DNA from: Prochlorococcus sp. AG-670-O17
Lineage (GTDB): Bacteria; Cyanobacteriota; Cyanobacteriia; PCC-6307; Cyanobiaceae
Direction of reading: 5' to 3'
Assembly (NCBI GenBank): GCA_003211315.1
Contig: QCTC01000002.1
Span: forward strand, 1-64,000
Length of the DNA: 64,000 bases
The notes under the pieces are model-generated. The model made no database searches. It had not been told where the DNA came from and was given only the letters and a program-made list of their open reading frames with translations. Position 1 is the first letter of the stretch. Every line of letters starts with the position of its first letter. Position numbers and translations under genes: made by a program. Shown here in pieces: positions 1 through 9,811 of the stretch.

Positions 1-2
1 TT

Positions 3-224
3 GAGCCTGAGGTAAAACTAAAGATAACTAGTTTTGATAATTCCAATTATCAATTCAAAGAAAAATCAAAGAATTCAAAATTTGGTACAGAGTCTAAATT
101 CTATCAAAAATTATTTGTAATACTTTTTGCATTGTGCGCATTTTTAATATTTCCCGAATCCCCACAAGATTCAGAAGCTTTATGTAAAAAATATCATTCT
201 ACAGAGGCATGTTTTGTCTGGTAA
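3..224 (+). CDS. 3' end of a hypothetical protein with a C-terminal hydrophobic segment (5' truncated by window edge)
   Basis: Frame 3 is open from base 3 to TAA 222-224 (...FYQKLFVILFALCAFLIFPESPQDSEALCKKYHSTEACFVW*). Confidence 0.6.
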   Translation, partial: EPEVKLKITSFDNSNYQFKEKSKNSKFGTESKFYQKLFVILFALCAFLIFPESPQDSEALCKKYHSTEACFVW

Positions 225-641
225 TTAAGCGGCATTATATTCATCATCAAGAACTTCGTTAAGAACTTCGTTATTTTTATTTTTTTTATTTACAAAGCTA
301 GGGTTTGCCCATTGCAATAATCTTAAAGCTAATCTTAAATCTCCCTCTAACCATGCTCTAATAGCCATAGCTCTTCTAGGATCATAAAATTTTTGTTTTC
401 GATACCAATACAAAGCATTATCATCTGATTTGTCGCCGTTACATGATAAGCAAGCTGGGACGCAATTTTCGGTTTTACTCAATCCTCCTTGACTTCTAGG
501 AAGTATGTGGTCAATAGATTCTGAAGGTTTTCCGCAGTATATGCAACTTTTTCCTGTAAATGTATGAATTGATTTTCGCCATTGCCTCAATCTGAATTTA
601 GGGCATAAATCTTCTAAAAAGACAGCATCATTAATGTGCAT
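225..641 (-). CDS. HNH endonuclease domain protein
   Basis: CxxC zinc-knuckle plus IDHILPRSQGG...N.. C..CN HNH signature. Confidence 0.85.
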   Translation of the reverse strand: MHINDAVFLEDLCPKFRLRQWRKSIHTFTGKSCIYCGKPSESIDHILPRSQGGLSKTENCVPACLSCNGDKSDDNALYWYRKQKFYDPRRAMAIRAWLEGDLRLALRLLQWANPSFVNKKNKNNEVLNEVLDDEYNAA

Positions 642-810
642 TCAGATTATTTAATTTCCTACAATTTTGACCGATTCAATATAAAAGTCAATAGGTTTTT
701 ATTATTTTTAAGACTATATTTCTTAGCTTGAATATATTTTATGTATTCAATTATACCTAATAAGTAATATTTAATTTATAAGCTAAATGTAATTAAATAT
801 ACTTTTAACG

Positions 811-1230
811 TTAATAGCTATATCTATCAAAGGTTTCTTTGGAGTAGTCTTCACTTTCTTTTTCTTGCAAAAGTTCTTCTTTCTTTCGCCTCTTTTCTTT
901 TCTATTATTTTCTAATTGCAGCTTTCTATCAGGATGAAGTTGATCTAAAAATTTAACACAATAAGAAAACTTATCTCTTTCTCTTACAACTGTTTCAATA
1001 ATTTGCCCGGCGGCCTGGTTCGGAGAGGTCTTAAAAATACCCCCTTTTTGTTTTTTAATATAACTATAAGCCGATTGCCAACTGCTTTCATGGTCATTCC
1101 CACCATCTCTCATCGTACAAAATATTTCTGCTCCAAAGGAACCTGCAATTGCTTTAGGGGCAAATAATAGTAATGGAACAAAGGTTGTAACTACAGGCAA
1201 ACTGAATCTTATCTTGTTATTACCCTTCAT
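811..1230 (-). CDS. hypothetical exported protein
   Basis: ORF with N-terminal signal peptide ending AIA-G. Confidence 0.6.
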   Translation of the reverse strand: MKGNNKIRFSLPVVTTFVPLLLFAPKAIAGSFGAEIFCTMRDGGNDHESSWQSAYSYIKKQKGGIFKTSPNQAAGQIIETVVRERDKFSYCVKFLDQLHPDRKLQLENNRKEKRRKKEELLQEKESEDYSKETFDRYSY

Positions 1231-1288
1231 TAGTTTTTTATCTGTCTATATAAAAAGTATCTTTAATTTGGATTATGTCTAGACAAAT

Positions 1289-1825
1289 TTAAGATTTTAT
1301 TACTCCAAATAGATTGAGCATTTTTACAACCAATGGCAGAATTAAAAGAACAGTAACTAATCTAACTGCGTGAAGAGTTGCAACTGCTGCCCCTACTCCA
1401 TATTCAGTACCAACCAAACTCATACCACTAATCCCTCCTGGGGCAGCGCCAAGAATTGTGGTAATTATATCTACATTAAGTAATCTGCTAGTCCATAAAC
1501 CAATCGCTAAACCAGTCATTATTAGTGTAAATGTGATTAAAATTGCAGGTTTCCATAAAGTTTGTAATTCAACTAATGAGTCTTTTGTTAGGCTTGTACC
1601 AATAACAGTACCAATGCCTATTTCTAATATAGTTCTTGTGCCATGTGGCCACATGGCTGCCTCAACTTTCCCGCTGATGCTTAAAATACTTGCACCAATT
1701 AAAGCGCCAGCAAGTGGAGCTGCAGGAATGCCTGTTTTTAAAGCTAGTGCTCCAAAAGCCGTACCAGCAATTAAATAATAAATTAGATTTATATTTGACA
1801 TTAAAAAAATAAACTGTTTGGACAT
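1289..1825 (-). CDS. AbrB-type (ammonia monooxygenase-like) membrane protein
   Basis: Multi-TM protein with GAAPGGISGMSLVGTEYG motif typical of membrane AbrB-duplication proteins. Confidence 0.7.
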   Translation of the reverse strand: MSKQFIFLMSNINLIYYLIAGTAFGALALKTGIPAAPLAGALIGASILSISGKVEAAMWPHGTRTILEIGIGTVIGTSLTKDSLVELQTLWKPAILITFTLIMTGLAIGLWTSRLLNVDIITTILGAAPGGISGMSLVGTEYGVGAAVATLHAVRLVTVLLILPLVVKMLNLFGVIKS

Positions 1826-1948
1826 AATATTAGAAACAAATTCAAAGGCTCGGGTATATATTAAAAATTTAATATTTAAAAATTAGTTAGATTTTCACTG
1901 CATAAAGGGCCTTCGAGTTGGCATAATATTAATAAAGCATTATTTGTC

Positions 1949-2146
1949 ATGACTCCACAAATTTCTTACAGAGGTAATAAAAACCCAATCAAAAAGAAAT
2001 TATCTTTTTTTGAAGGTGGTCATCAACTCGAAAAGTTAGAATTTGCTCTTGCAGTGGCTCAAACCAAGGGTGATGAAGAAAAATCTTTAGTACTAAAAGA
2101 AAAAATAGTTGAATTAGGTGGAAATGTTGAAGAGCCTGGTACCTAG
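1949..2146 (+). CDS. small conserved hypothetical protein
   Basis: 65-aa ORF, well placed in an intergenic gap. Confidence 0.5.
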   Translation: MTPQISYRGNKNPIKKKLSFFEGGHQLEKLEFALAVAQTKGDEEKSLVLKEKIVELGGNVEEPGT

Positions 2147-2156
2147 ATTACCTTGC

Positions 2157-3311
2157 TTATAGATGGCCAGATGCTATTTTCAAAGCTTCCCCCGCTTTTT
2201 CAGTAGAAATTATATTTTCTTCGACTAATGTATTCCCTACAGCCGCTATTACTGCAATTATGTCTCTATCATTTATGTAACCTAAATGACCAACTCTAAA
2301 TATTTTGCCTTTTAAATGATCTTGCCCTCCAGCTAATAAAATATCGTATTTATTTTTTATCGTTTTTCTAAAGTTTTCTGCATCTATCTCATCAATTTGA
2401 ATTGCAGTAACAGCAGGACTTAAATGGTTTTCATCAGCAAATAATTTAAGGTTAAGCATTTTTGTAGCTTTACTGACTGCGAGTTTATGTCTTTCATGTC
2501 TTTTAAAGATTTGATCTAGTCCTTCATCTTTCATCATTTTTAATGATTCATCTAAAGCAAAAACTAAATTAACTGCTGGAGTATAAGGATTGCTATTACT
2601 TAAAAGACTCTTTTTATATGATTTTAAATTTAAATAGAATTTAGGTAAATTTGAATTTTCTGAGGCTTTCCAAGCTTTTTTGCTCATTGATACAAAGCTT
2701 AGACCTGGAGGTATCATATATCCTTTTTGAGATCCTGAAGCAACAACATCTAGTTCCCAATCATCTACCGGCACATTACAAGCTCCAATACTTGTTACGC
2801 AGTCAATAATTGATAACGCTTTTTTATGATTACGTATATGAGAACTTATTGTTTTTAAATCATTTATAACTCCAGTTGAGGTTTCTGAATGTGTAAGGAT
2901 AACTGCTTTTATTTCTTTTTTATCATCTTTTTCTAAAATTGTTTTAAAATTTTCAGGATCAAGTGGTTTCCCCCATTCTGCCTCAATTTTAATCACTTCG
3001 AGTCCGAATTCTCTTGCAACTTTTACCCATCTTTGACCAAACTTTCCATTCTCACCACAAATAACTTTGTCTCCTTTGCTTAAGGTACTAATCATTCCAG
3101 CTTCCATGGCAGCTGTTCCACTACCTGTAATCGTTAAAACATCATTTTTTGTTTGATGTAGCCATTGTAGATTTTTAGTAGTGATTTCCATAAGGTCTTG
3201 AAAATCTTTACTTCTATGCCCTATGGGATGCCTTCCAAGTGCTTGTAAAACTTTTTCTGGAACTGGCGTGGGACCAGGTATCATCAATGATAATTTTTGT
3301 TGTATGGCCAC
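2157..3311 (-). CDS. class V aminotransferase (serine/alanine--glyoxylate type)
   Basis: MIPGPTPVPEKVL...; SGSQKGYMIPPGLSFVS PLP-lysine region. Confidence 0.9.
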   Translation of the reverse strand: MAIQQKLSLMIPGPTPVPEKVLQALGRHPIGHRSKDFQDLMEITTKNLQWLHQTKNDVLTITGSGTAAMEAGMISTLSKGDKVICGENGKFGQRWVKVAREFGLEVIKIEAEWGKPLDPENFKTILEKDDKKEIKAVILTHSETSTGVINDLKTISSHIRNHKKALSIIDCVTSIGACNVPVDDWELDVVASGSQKGYMIPPGLSFVSMSKKAWKASENSNLPKFYLNLKSYKKSLLSNSNPYTPAVNLVFALDESLKMMKDEGLDQIFKRHERHKLAVSKATKMLNLKLFADENHLSPAVTAIQIDEIDAENFRKTIKNKYDILLAGGQDHLKGKIFRVGHLGYINDRDIIAVIAAVGNTLVEENIISTEKAGEALKIASGHL

Positions 3312-3371
3312 TTTTTAATTAATAGGTCATTCTAAGATTAGTAGTCATAAAATATTTTTCAATTACTTGAT

Positions 3372-4490
3372 TTGAAAAAAGGATTTTCTTTACCTTTATG
3401 GGTAACTGGAGCTGCTAAGTCAGCAATAAAAAAATTAATAGGATTACCATTTGAAGATTATGAATTAATTAAAATTCCAAAAGATAAAAATTTAATAAAA
3501 ATCAAGGTTCATTCTTCTGGGCTAATTAATGAAGAGTCTCATGCCCTTGGAATTTCTTTTGTAGATTCTGGATTAGATCTTGATTTAACACAAAACCTAG
3601 AAATATGGACAATCGCTTCTTTAGAAAAAACTTGTAAGACAAGTAATAAACGATTAGATCGAGTCAATATTATTCCTGGTTACGGAGTTGGTATCGATCA
3701 AAAGACCTCGAAGATCTGCATTTCTAATTTTGCTAAAGAAGTATTAGTTGAAAATCTATTAGATATTATTCCAGAAGGATACAAACTTAATTTAGAGATT
3801 ATATTTCCAAATGGAAAATTTTTGGCCGAAAGAACTAGTAATAAATCATTTGGAATTGTAGAAGGCCTTTCAATTATAGGTACTAGCGCTGAAACTTTTG
3901 TAAGTGCTTCACCAGATCAATTAAAAAATGCAAAAGCTCAACTAAAACAAATTGTTGCTAATGAAGTTTCTGACAAAATAATTTTTGTTATTGGTGAAAA
4001 TGGCTTAAATTTGGCAAAAAGTTCGAACATAAAATTTCCTATTATTAAAGTAGGTAATTGGATAGGACCATTATTAGTTGATGCTGCGATACAACAGATT
4101 AAAACAGTAATTCTTTTTGGCTATCATGGCAAATTAATTAAATTAGCTGGAGGCATTTTTCATACTCATAATCATTTAGCAGATGCAAGAATTGAAATTC
4201 TTGTTTATTTAGCTGTAAAAGAAGAAGTTCCATTAGAAATAATTCAAAAATTATCGCAATCAAATACGGTTGAAGATGCTTTGCTAGTTCTTGAAAGTTT
4301 TAGTCTTTCTATGGCTGATAGACTATGGAATAAATTATCAGATACTATTGAGAAGCGCTCTATAGAATATGTTAATAGATATACAAAAACAGATATGAAA
4401 GTTGGAGCAATTATATTTGATAGAAATAGAACAATTCGTTGGTCAGGTAACAATAGTAAAGACTATATGTCTGCTTTCAAAGGTTTCTAA
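3372..4490 (+). CDS. cbiD: cobalt-precorrin-5B C1-methyltransferase
   Basis: CbiD-like sequence (TGAAKSA.., NIIPGYGVGIDQKTS, HTHNHLADAR); TTG start. Confidence 0.85.
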   Translation: MKKGFSLPLWVTGAAKSAIKKLIGLPFEDYELIKIPKDKNLIKIKVHSSGLINEESHALGISFVDSGLDLDLTQNLEIWTIASLEKTCKTSNKRLDRVNIIPGYGVGIDQKTSKICISNFAKEVLVENLLDIIPEGYKLNLEIIFPNGKFLAERTSNKSFGIVEGLSIIGTSAETFVSASPDQLKNAKAQLKQIVANEVSDKIIFVIGENGLNLAKSSNIKFPIIKVGNWIGPLLVDAAIQQIKTVILFGYHGKLIKLAGGIFHTHNHLADARIEILVYLAVKEEVPLEIIQKLSQSNTVEDALLVLESFSLSMADRLWNKLSDTIEKRSIEYVNRYTKTDMKVGAIIFDRNRTIRWSGNNSKDYMSAFKGF

Positions 4491-4538
4491 TTTTAAGTGG
4501 GTTATGTTTTTGTAAATAAATTGAGGTAACTTTTATAC

Positions 4539-6125
4539 ATGAGTAAAAAATTACTAAAAAAAGAGAGAGATCCTTCAATATTAATACTAGATTTTGGATC
4601 TCAATATTCTGAATTAATTGCAAGGAGAATAAGAGAAGCAGATGTATTTTCTCTTGTAGTTAGTAACTTTACCTCTATAAAGGAGATTCAAGATATAAAT
4701 CCAAAAGGGATTATTTTAAGTGGTGGCCCAAGTTCTGTTTATGAAGACAATGCACCTAATTGTGATGCAAAGATTTTTGACTTAGGGATTCCAGTTTTGG
4801 GTATATGTTACGGAATGCAATTAATGGTTAAAGAATTAGGAGGTGAAGTAACTCCAGCAATTCATAAAGCTGAATATGGAAGAGCTCCAATAAATATCGA
4901 TTGTGAAAGTGAATTGCTAACTAATGTCCAAGATAAATCCATTATGTGGATGAGTCATGGAGATTCTATAAATAATTTGCCTGAAGGATTTATTAAAATT
5001 TCTCATACAGAAAATACCCTGCATGCTGCAATATCAAATAAACAAAAGAAATTATTTGGTGTTCAATTTCATCCTGAAGTTATTCATTCAGAATTCGGAA
5101 TGACAGTTATTAAAAACTTTGTTTATTCTATTTCTAAATGTAAAGCCGATTGGACAACTGCAACTTTTTTAGAAGAAACAATTCCACGAATTAAGCAACA
5201 AGTAGATGATAAGAAAGTTTTACTTGCTCTTTCTGGTGGCGTAGATTCATCAACTCTCGCTTTTCTTCTCAATAAAGCTATTGGTAAACAGCTTACGTGT
5301 ATGTTTATTGATCAAGGCTTTATGAGAAAAGGGGAACCTGAATTTTTAATGGAATTTTTTGATAAAAAATTTCATATAAAAGTTGAATATATTAACGCTA
5401 GGGAAAGATTTATTAATAAACTAAGTGGAATAACTGATCCAGAAGAAAAACGCAAGATTATTGGTAGAGAATTTATTAGAGTTTTTGAAGAAGAGAGTAA
5501 TAGACTAGGTCCTTTCCAATATTTAGCTCAAGGGACTCTTTACCCAGATGTTATTGAGAGTGCTGGAACGAATTTAGATCCTAAGACCGGTGAGCGAATC
5601 GCAGTAAAAATAAAAAGCCATCATAACGTAGGCGGTCTGCCAAAAGATTTACAATTCAAATTAGTTGAACCATTAAGAAAACTTTTTAAAGATGAAGTAA
5701 GAAAGGTTGGGGGTGCTTTAGGATTGCCAGATGAAATTATAAAAAGACATCCATTTCCTGGTCCTGGCTTAGCAATAAGAATTTTGGGTGAAGTTTCTCA
5801 TGAAAAACTAAACTGTTTGAGAGATGCAGACTGGATAGTAAGAGATGAAATAAAAAAAGCAGGTCTTTATAATCATATTTGGCAAGCATTTGCCGTACTT
5901 TTACCTGTTAAGACTGTCGGGGTAATGGGAGATAAAAGGACTTATGCTTGGCCAATAGTTTTACGATGCGTATCAAGCGAAGATGGTATGACGGCTGATT
6001 GGTCGAGAATTCCTTATGAAACCTTAGAGAGAATTTCTAATAGAATTGTTAATGAAGTAGAGCAGGTTAATAGAGTTGTTTTCGATATTACTAGTAAGCC
6101 TCCAGGAACAATTGAGTGGGAATAA
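4539..6125 (+). CDS. guaA: GMP synthase (glutamine-hydrolysing)
   Basis: GATase motif [11 protein letters not shown]-pyrophosphatase LSGGVDSS; C-terminus KPPGTIEWE*. Confidence 0.98.
   Translation: MSKKLLKKERDPSILILDFGSQYSELIARRIREADVFSLVVSNFTSIKEIQDINPKGIILSGGPSSVYEDNAPNCDAKIFDLGIPVLGICYGMQLMVKELGGEVTPAIHKAEYGRAPINIDCESELLTNVQDKSIMWMSHGDSINNLPEGFIKISHTENTLHAAISNKQKKLFGVQFHPEVIHSEFGMTVIKNFVYSISKCKADWTTATFLEETIPRIKQQVDDKKVLLALSGGVDSSTLAFLLNKAIGKQLTCMFIDQGFMRKGEPEFLMEFFDKKFHIKVEYINARERFINKLSGITDPEEKRKIIGREFIRVFEEESNRLGPFQYLAQGTLYPDVIESAGTNLDPKTGERIAVKIKSHHNVGGLPKDLQFKLVEPLRKLFKDEVRKVGGALGLPDEIIKRHPFPGPGLAIRILGEVSHEKLNCLRDADWIVRDEIKKAGLYNHIWQAFAVLLPVKTVGVMGDKRTYAWPIVLRCVSSEDGMTADWSRIPYETLERISNRIVNEVEQVNRVVFDITSKPPGTIEWE
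6104..6125 (+). repeat. Candidate left attachment repeat (guaA 3' end)
   Basis: AGGAACAATTGAGTGGGAATAA; 20/22 identity with 13050-13071, last 15 bases identical. Confidence 0.75.
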
Positions 6126-6165
6126 CAGATAGGTTATAAACCTAGTTATAGGCGCAAAAAGTTGG

Positions 6166-6235
6166 TTTCACGTAGAATATTTACTACCTATTTGCAATGG
6201 TTTTCGATGGCGGTCTTTCACGTAAGTTTCACGTG
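6166..6235 (+). repeat. Left subterminal TTTCACGTR motif cluster (candidate recombinase arm sites)
   Basis: TTTCACGTA 6166-6174, TTTCACGTA 6216-6224, TTTCACGTG 6227-6235. Confidence 0.55.
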
Positions 6236-6380
6236 ATGCAAAAAAGTCCGTCTCTATAGAGAAATCATAAAATTTTATTAAAAATAAAAAAAGATACACA
6301 AAGTGTTTACCTTCAAGAAATTTAAGTTTTATAAAGGTTGTCATTTAGCACATAAATGAGAATAAAATAATTTACTTCAA

Positions 6381-6418
6381 ATAAGTGTGTATAAGGGTGT
6401 ATATGTGTGTTACTATAA
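6381..6418 (+). promoter_or_regulatory. Three ~10-bp repeats upstream of mreB (candidate operator)
   Basis: ATAAGTGTGT/ATAAGGGTGT/ATATGTGTGT followed by TACTATAA; related repeats precede the RHH gene. Confidence 0.45.
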
Positions 6419-6455
6419 AAAGAAGTATTTAAATTTAGTAATTTTTAGTAGGTAT

Positions 6456-7508
6456 ATGTTTTGGAATAGATTTCAATTTTCTAGAGACATAGGTATTGAC
6501 TTGGGTACTGCCAATACTCTTATTCATGTATCTGGGAAAGGCGTAATTCTGGAAGAACCTTCTGTAGTAGCTATGGATTTAGAAGAGGGAACTCCTTTGG
6601 CAGTAGGTGAAGAAGCAAAATTAATGCTTGGAAGAACCCCAGGAAATATAAGAGCAGTAAGACCTCTAAGGGATGGGGTTATTGCAGACTTTGACGCAGC
6701 GGAACAAATGATAAAAACTTTTATTCAAAAATGTAATGAAGGAAAGGGTCTTTTAGCTCCAAGAATAGTTATTGGTATTCCAAGTGGCGTTACCAGTGTT
6801 GAACGAAGAGCAGTTCGAGAAGCAGGATTAGCAGGGGCACGGGAAGTCTATTTAATCGATGAACCTGTAGCTGCCGCAATAGGAGCTTCTTTGCCAGTAA
6901 CGGAACCAATTGGAACTATGATCGTTGATATTGGCGGTGGAACAACTGAAGTAGCAGTATTGAGTCTTGGAGGAACAGTTGTAAGTGAATCTCTTCGAAT
7001 AGCAGGAGATGAAATAAATGAATCAATAGCTACCTATCTTAAAAAAAAGCATAATATGGTTGTTGGTGAAAGAACATCAGAAAAGATAAAAATTAAAATA
7101 GGTTCTGCTTTCCCTGATGACAGTTTTGACAATACATCTTTTGAAGTTAAGGGATTACACTTATCTTCCGGTTTACCAAGATCTATTGCTTTAACTGCAG
7201 GAGAAATTAGAGAGGCTATGACTGATCCTCTTAGTAAAATAATTGAAGCTATAAAAAGAACTCTCGAGCGAACTCCTCCTGAATTAGCGGCAGATATTGT
7301 TGAGAGAGGAATCATGCTCGCGGGAGGTGGAGCTCTAATAAAGGGAATTAATGATTTAGTAACTCAAGAAACTGGAATTTTTACTCACATAGCAGAAGAT
7401 CCATTGTTATGCGTAGTTAATGGCTGCGGAAATGTACTTGATGATTTCAGAAGACTTAGGAGGTGTGTAGACACGGTTGATTTAGGAACTAATTCAATAA
7501 GGACTTAA
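6456..7508 (+). CDS. mreB: MreB rod-shape-determining actin homologue (island copy)
   Basis: MFWNRFQFSRDIGIDLGTANTLIHVSGKGVI...; IVDIGGGTTEVAVLSLGG. ATG at 6456 preferred over the track start at 6387. Confidence 0.93.
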   Translation: MFWNRFQFSRDIGIDLGTANTLIHVSGKGVILEEPSVVAMDLEEGTPLAVGEEAKLMLGRTPGNIRAVRPLRDGVIADFDAAEQMIKTFIQKCNEGKGLLAPRIVIGIPSGVTSVERRAVREAGLAGAREVYLIDEPVAAAIGASLPVTEPIGTMIVDIGGGTTEVAVLSLGGTVVSESLRIAGDEINESIATYLKKKHNMVVGERTSEKIKIKIGSAFPDDSFDNTSFEVKGLHLSSGLPRSIALTAGEIREAMTDPLSKIIEAIKRTLERTPPELAADIVERGIMLAGGGALIKGINDLVTQETGIFTHIAEDPLLCVVNGCGNVLDDFRRLRRCVDTVDLGTNSIRT

Positions 7509-7609
7509 TTACTTTTCTGATGAATTTTTTACTAGTAAAAACTAGATAAAAAATCATACTTTAATAAAAAAATTCTTTCTTTTAATATCCACTGAGAAAC
7601 AATTTAAAA

Positions 7610-7768
7610 ATGAATCAAGAGCAAAGAAAGAAATTACCTAATAAAAAAATAATTCGCTCAGCAAAATTTGAAGCAAAAGAACAATTTACCAAATCTGCAT
7701 TAGAAAATTTAAAAAATGAAAATGAAAGAATTGTTAATTCATTAAAAGAATCTGGTGAAATCGATTAA
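7610..7768 (+). CDS. small hypothetical protein (52 aa), charged
   Basis: MNQEQRKKLPNKKIIRSAKFEAKEQFTKSALENLKNENERIVNSLKESGEID*; not in the supplied track. Confidence 0.45.
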   Translation: MNQEQRKKLPNKKIIRSAKFEAKEQFTKSALENLKNENERIVNSLKESGEID

Positions 7769-7829
7769 TTAAATAAAGAACTTTCTACATGATTTATTAA
7801 AGCCTAAACGAAGAAAAATTTAAGATTTA

Positions 7830-8186
7830 TTATTTTTCTAATAAATAAAATTTCTCTTCACCAACTTTGTCTGGTTTCACTATTTTACAACCTTTATCTT
7901 TTTCTAAATCGCAATCTTTCGAGGCAGCAACTGTTTTCCATGAACAAACTTTTTCTTCTGAGTATTCTTGTTTAATCGTCCACCCATCGTTGATATACTT
8001 TTCGAGATTACTATTTTCTCCACATGAAACTGTAATTTCAATACTATTTTCTTTTTTAATACTTTCTTCTGATGATTGTATTCCAAAACTGTTTTTAATT
8101 TCAGTCGCTTTTTTCTCCAATATTTTGCAACCGCCAACTAGAAATAGGATCATAAATATATAAAGTAATTTTTTATATTCTTTCAT
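7830..8186 (-). CDS. putative lipoprotein
   Basis: Signal peptide with lipobox LVGGC; start overlaps the murA stop (ATGA). Confidence 0.7.
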   Translation of the reverse strand: MKEYKKLLYIFMILFLVGGCKILEKKATEIKNSFGIQSSEESIKKENSIEITVSCGENSNLEKYINDGWTIKQEYSEEKVCSWKTVAASKDCDLEKDKGCKIVKPDKVGEEKFYLLEK

Positions 8187-9808
8187 TTATCTATCATGCA
8201 AGTATTAAATTTTCTATTCGCTGTTTCTGTAAAGCCAAGATCCAAAAACTTTATGTAGTCACTATTTTTGTCCTTACATATTTTTTCTTTGTTTTCAATT
8301 TGTATTTTTCTCTGTTCTTGAATTAATATTTGATTTCTGAAGTTCTCGATAAATTTATAAATATATGGAATAGTTGCTATGAAGAATCCAATAAAAAATG
8401 AAAAAGCAAATGCCGAAGTATATTTTTTAGAGTTATTTTTAAGACTAATTTTTGCAAAATAATTATTTAGTTTAAACATAATTTTAATTTTTTTTTTAAT
8501 TACTATCGCTGCTCCAATTTCTTGTAATTTTGTAGAGAAATTTTCGTATCCTCTTTCTAAATGCTCTACCCCTCCAATCAAAGTTTTCCCACCTGCTGAA
8601 AGTCCTGCAAGAGCCAATGCAGCCGAAGCCCTTAAATCAGATCCTAGAATTACACTTCCTTTTAAGTTTTCAACCCCGACTACTGTTGCAATATTATCTT
8701 TTAAAGTAATGTTTGCCCCCATACGATTTAGCTCTTTAACATGATGCATTCTATTTTCAAATACTGTTTCTTTAATTTTTGAAATACCATTTGCTGTTGC
8801 CATTAAAGCCATAAAAGGTGCCTGTAGATCAGTTGGGAAACCAGGAAATGGACTTGTCGTCATATCAACTGAATTTAAAATTTGATTGGGAATGATTTTT
8901 AAACAAAAATCTGAATATTCGAACTTGCAGCCACAAAGTTCTAGTTTGTTAATTACTGCTTTTAAGTGATTTGGTTCGCATGGGAAAAGACTAATTGTTG
9001 ATCTTGTTATTGCCGCAGCAAGTAAAAAAGTACCTGCTTCAATTCTGTCAGGTATTACTGTGTAATCGCATCCTTTTAGGGATTCAACTCCTTCAATTGT
9101 TATACATTCAGATCCCGCACCTTTTATTCGTGCACCCATTAGATTCAACATGTTTGCTAAATCTACAATTTCTGGCTCCTCTGCTGCGTTGTTTAATATA
9201 GTTTTCCCTTTAGCTAAAGATGCTGCCATTAATAAAGTCTCAGTGGCACCTACACTTTTGCATTTAAAATTGATTGATGATCCCAACAATCTTTTTTTGG
9301 GATTAATTACTTTAGCTATTAAATAATTATTTCGGTATTGAAATACAACTCCTAATTTTTTCAGTGAATTTATATGTTCATCGATTGGTCTGGATCCTAT
9401 CGAACATCCTCCCGGTAAGGGTATCTTAGCTGTTCCAAATCTTGCAAGGATTGGACCAATACAAAAGAAACTCACTCTAAGGGCATGATATAAATCAAAA
9501 AATAAATCTTGAGGTGGAATGATAATTTCTTTAGTATTTATTGTTAATTGATTTGTATTCGATTTTATATTTATACCCATTGCAATTAATAATTTAGACA
9601 TAATTGCAACATCTGAAATTTGAGGAACATTAAAAAGATTTATTTCGCCTTTAGAAAGAATTGACGCTGCCATTAGGACTAGAGCAGAATTTTTAGCACC
9701 ACTAATTTTTAAATGCCCTTCAAGGGGGTTGCCTCCTTTTACTTCGATATAATTTTTGAAAAAGTAATCGACTCTAGGGGGTTGAAGAGTTTTATTTTGT
9801 ATTTTCAT
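8183..9808 (-). CDS. murA: MurA-like UDP-N-acetylglucosamine 1-carboxyvinyltransferase with C-terminal TM/charged extension
   Basis: EPT fold sequence (GAKNSALVLMAA, LPGGCSIGSRPIDEH, FPTDLQAPFMAL, HLERGYENF) followed by about 90 extra residues including SAFAFSFFIGFFIATIPYIY. Confidence 0.9.
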   Translation of the reverse strand: MKIQNKTLQPPRVDYFFKNYIEVKGGNPLEGHLKISGAKNSALVLMAASILSKGEINLFNVPQISDVAIMSKLLIAMGINIKSNTNQLTINTKEIIIPPQDLFFDLYHALRVSFFCIGPILARFGTAKIPLPGGCSIGSRPIDEHINSLKKLGVVFQYRNNYLIAKVINPKKRLLGSSINFKCKSVGATETLLMAASLAKGKTILNNAAEEPEIVDLANMLNLMGARIKGAGSECITIEGVESLKGCDYTVIPDRIEAGTFLLAAAITRSTISLFPCEPNHLKAVINKLELCGCKFEYSDFCLKIIPNQILNSVDMTTSPFPGFPTDLQAPFMALMATANGISKIKETVFENRMHHVKELNRMGANITLKDNIATVVGVENLKGSVILGSDLRASAALALAGLSAGGKTLIGGVEHLERGYENFSTKLQEIGAAIVIKKKIKIMFKLNNYFAKISLKNNSKKYTSAFAFSFFIGFFIATIPYIYKFIENFRNQILIQEQRKIQIENKEKICKDKNSDYIKFLDLGFTETANRKFNTCMIDK

Positions 9809-9811
9809 AAA

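Noticed and set aside
249-272. Tandem 12-bp repeat AAGAACTTCGTT x2 at the end of the HNH gene
   Set aside because: Encodes a duplicated NEVL in a variable C-terminus; simple slippage is sufficient.
225-641. HNH protein as a homing endonuclease or mobile intron component
   Set aside because: No flanking intron-like structure or split gene seen; looks like a stand-alone HNH gene abutting an ordinary gene.
1458-1778. 106-aa plus-strand ORF
   Set aside because: Shadow ORF antisense to the AbrB-like membrane protein.
7904-8137. 77-aa minus-strand ORF overlapping the lipoprotein gene
   Set aside because: Alternative-frame shadow, Lys-rich; the lipoprotein frame has a proper signal and lipobox.
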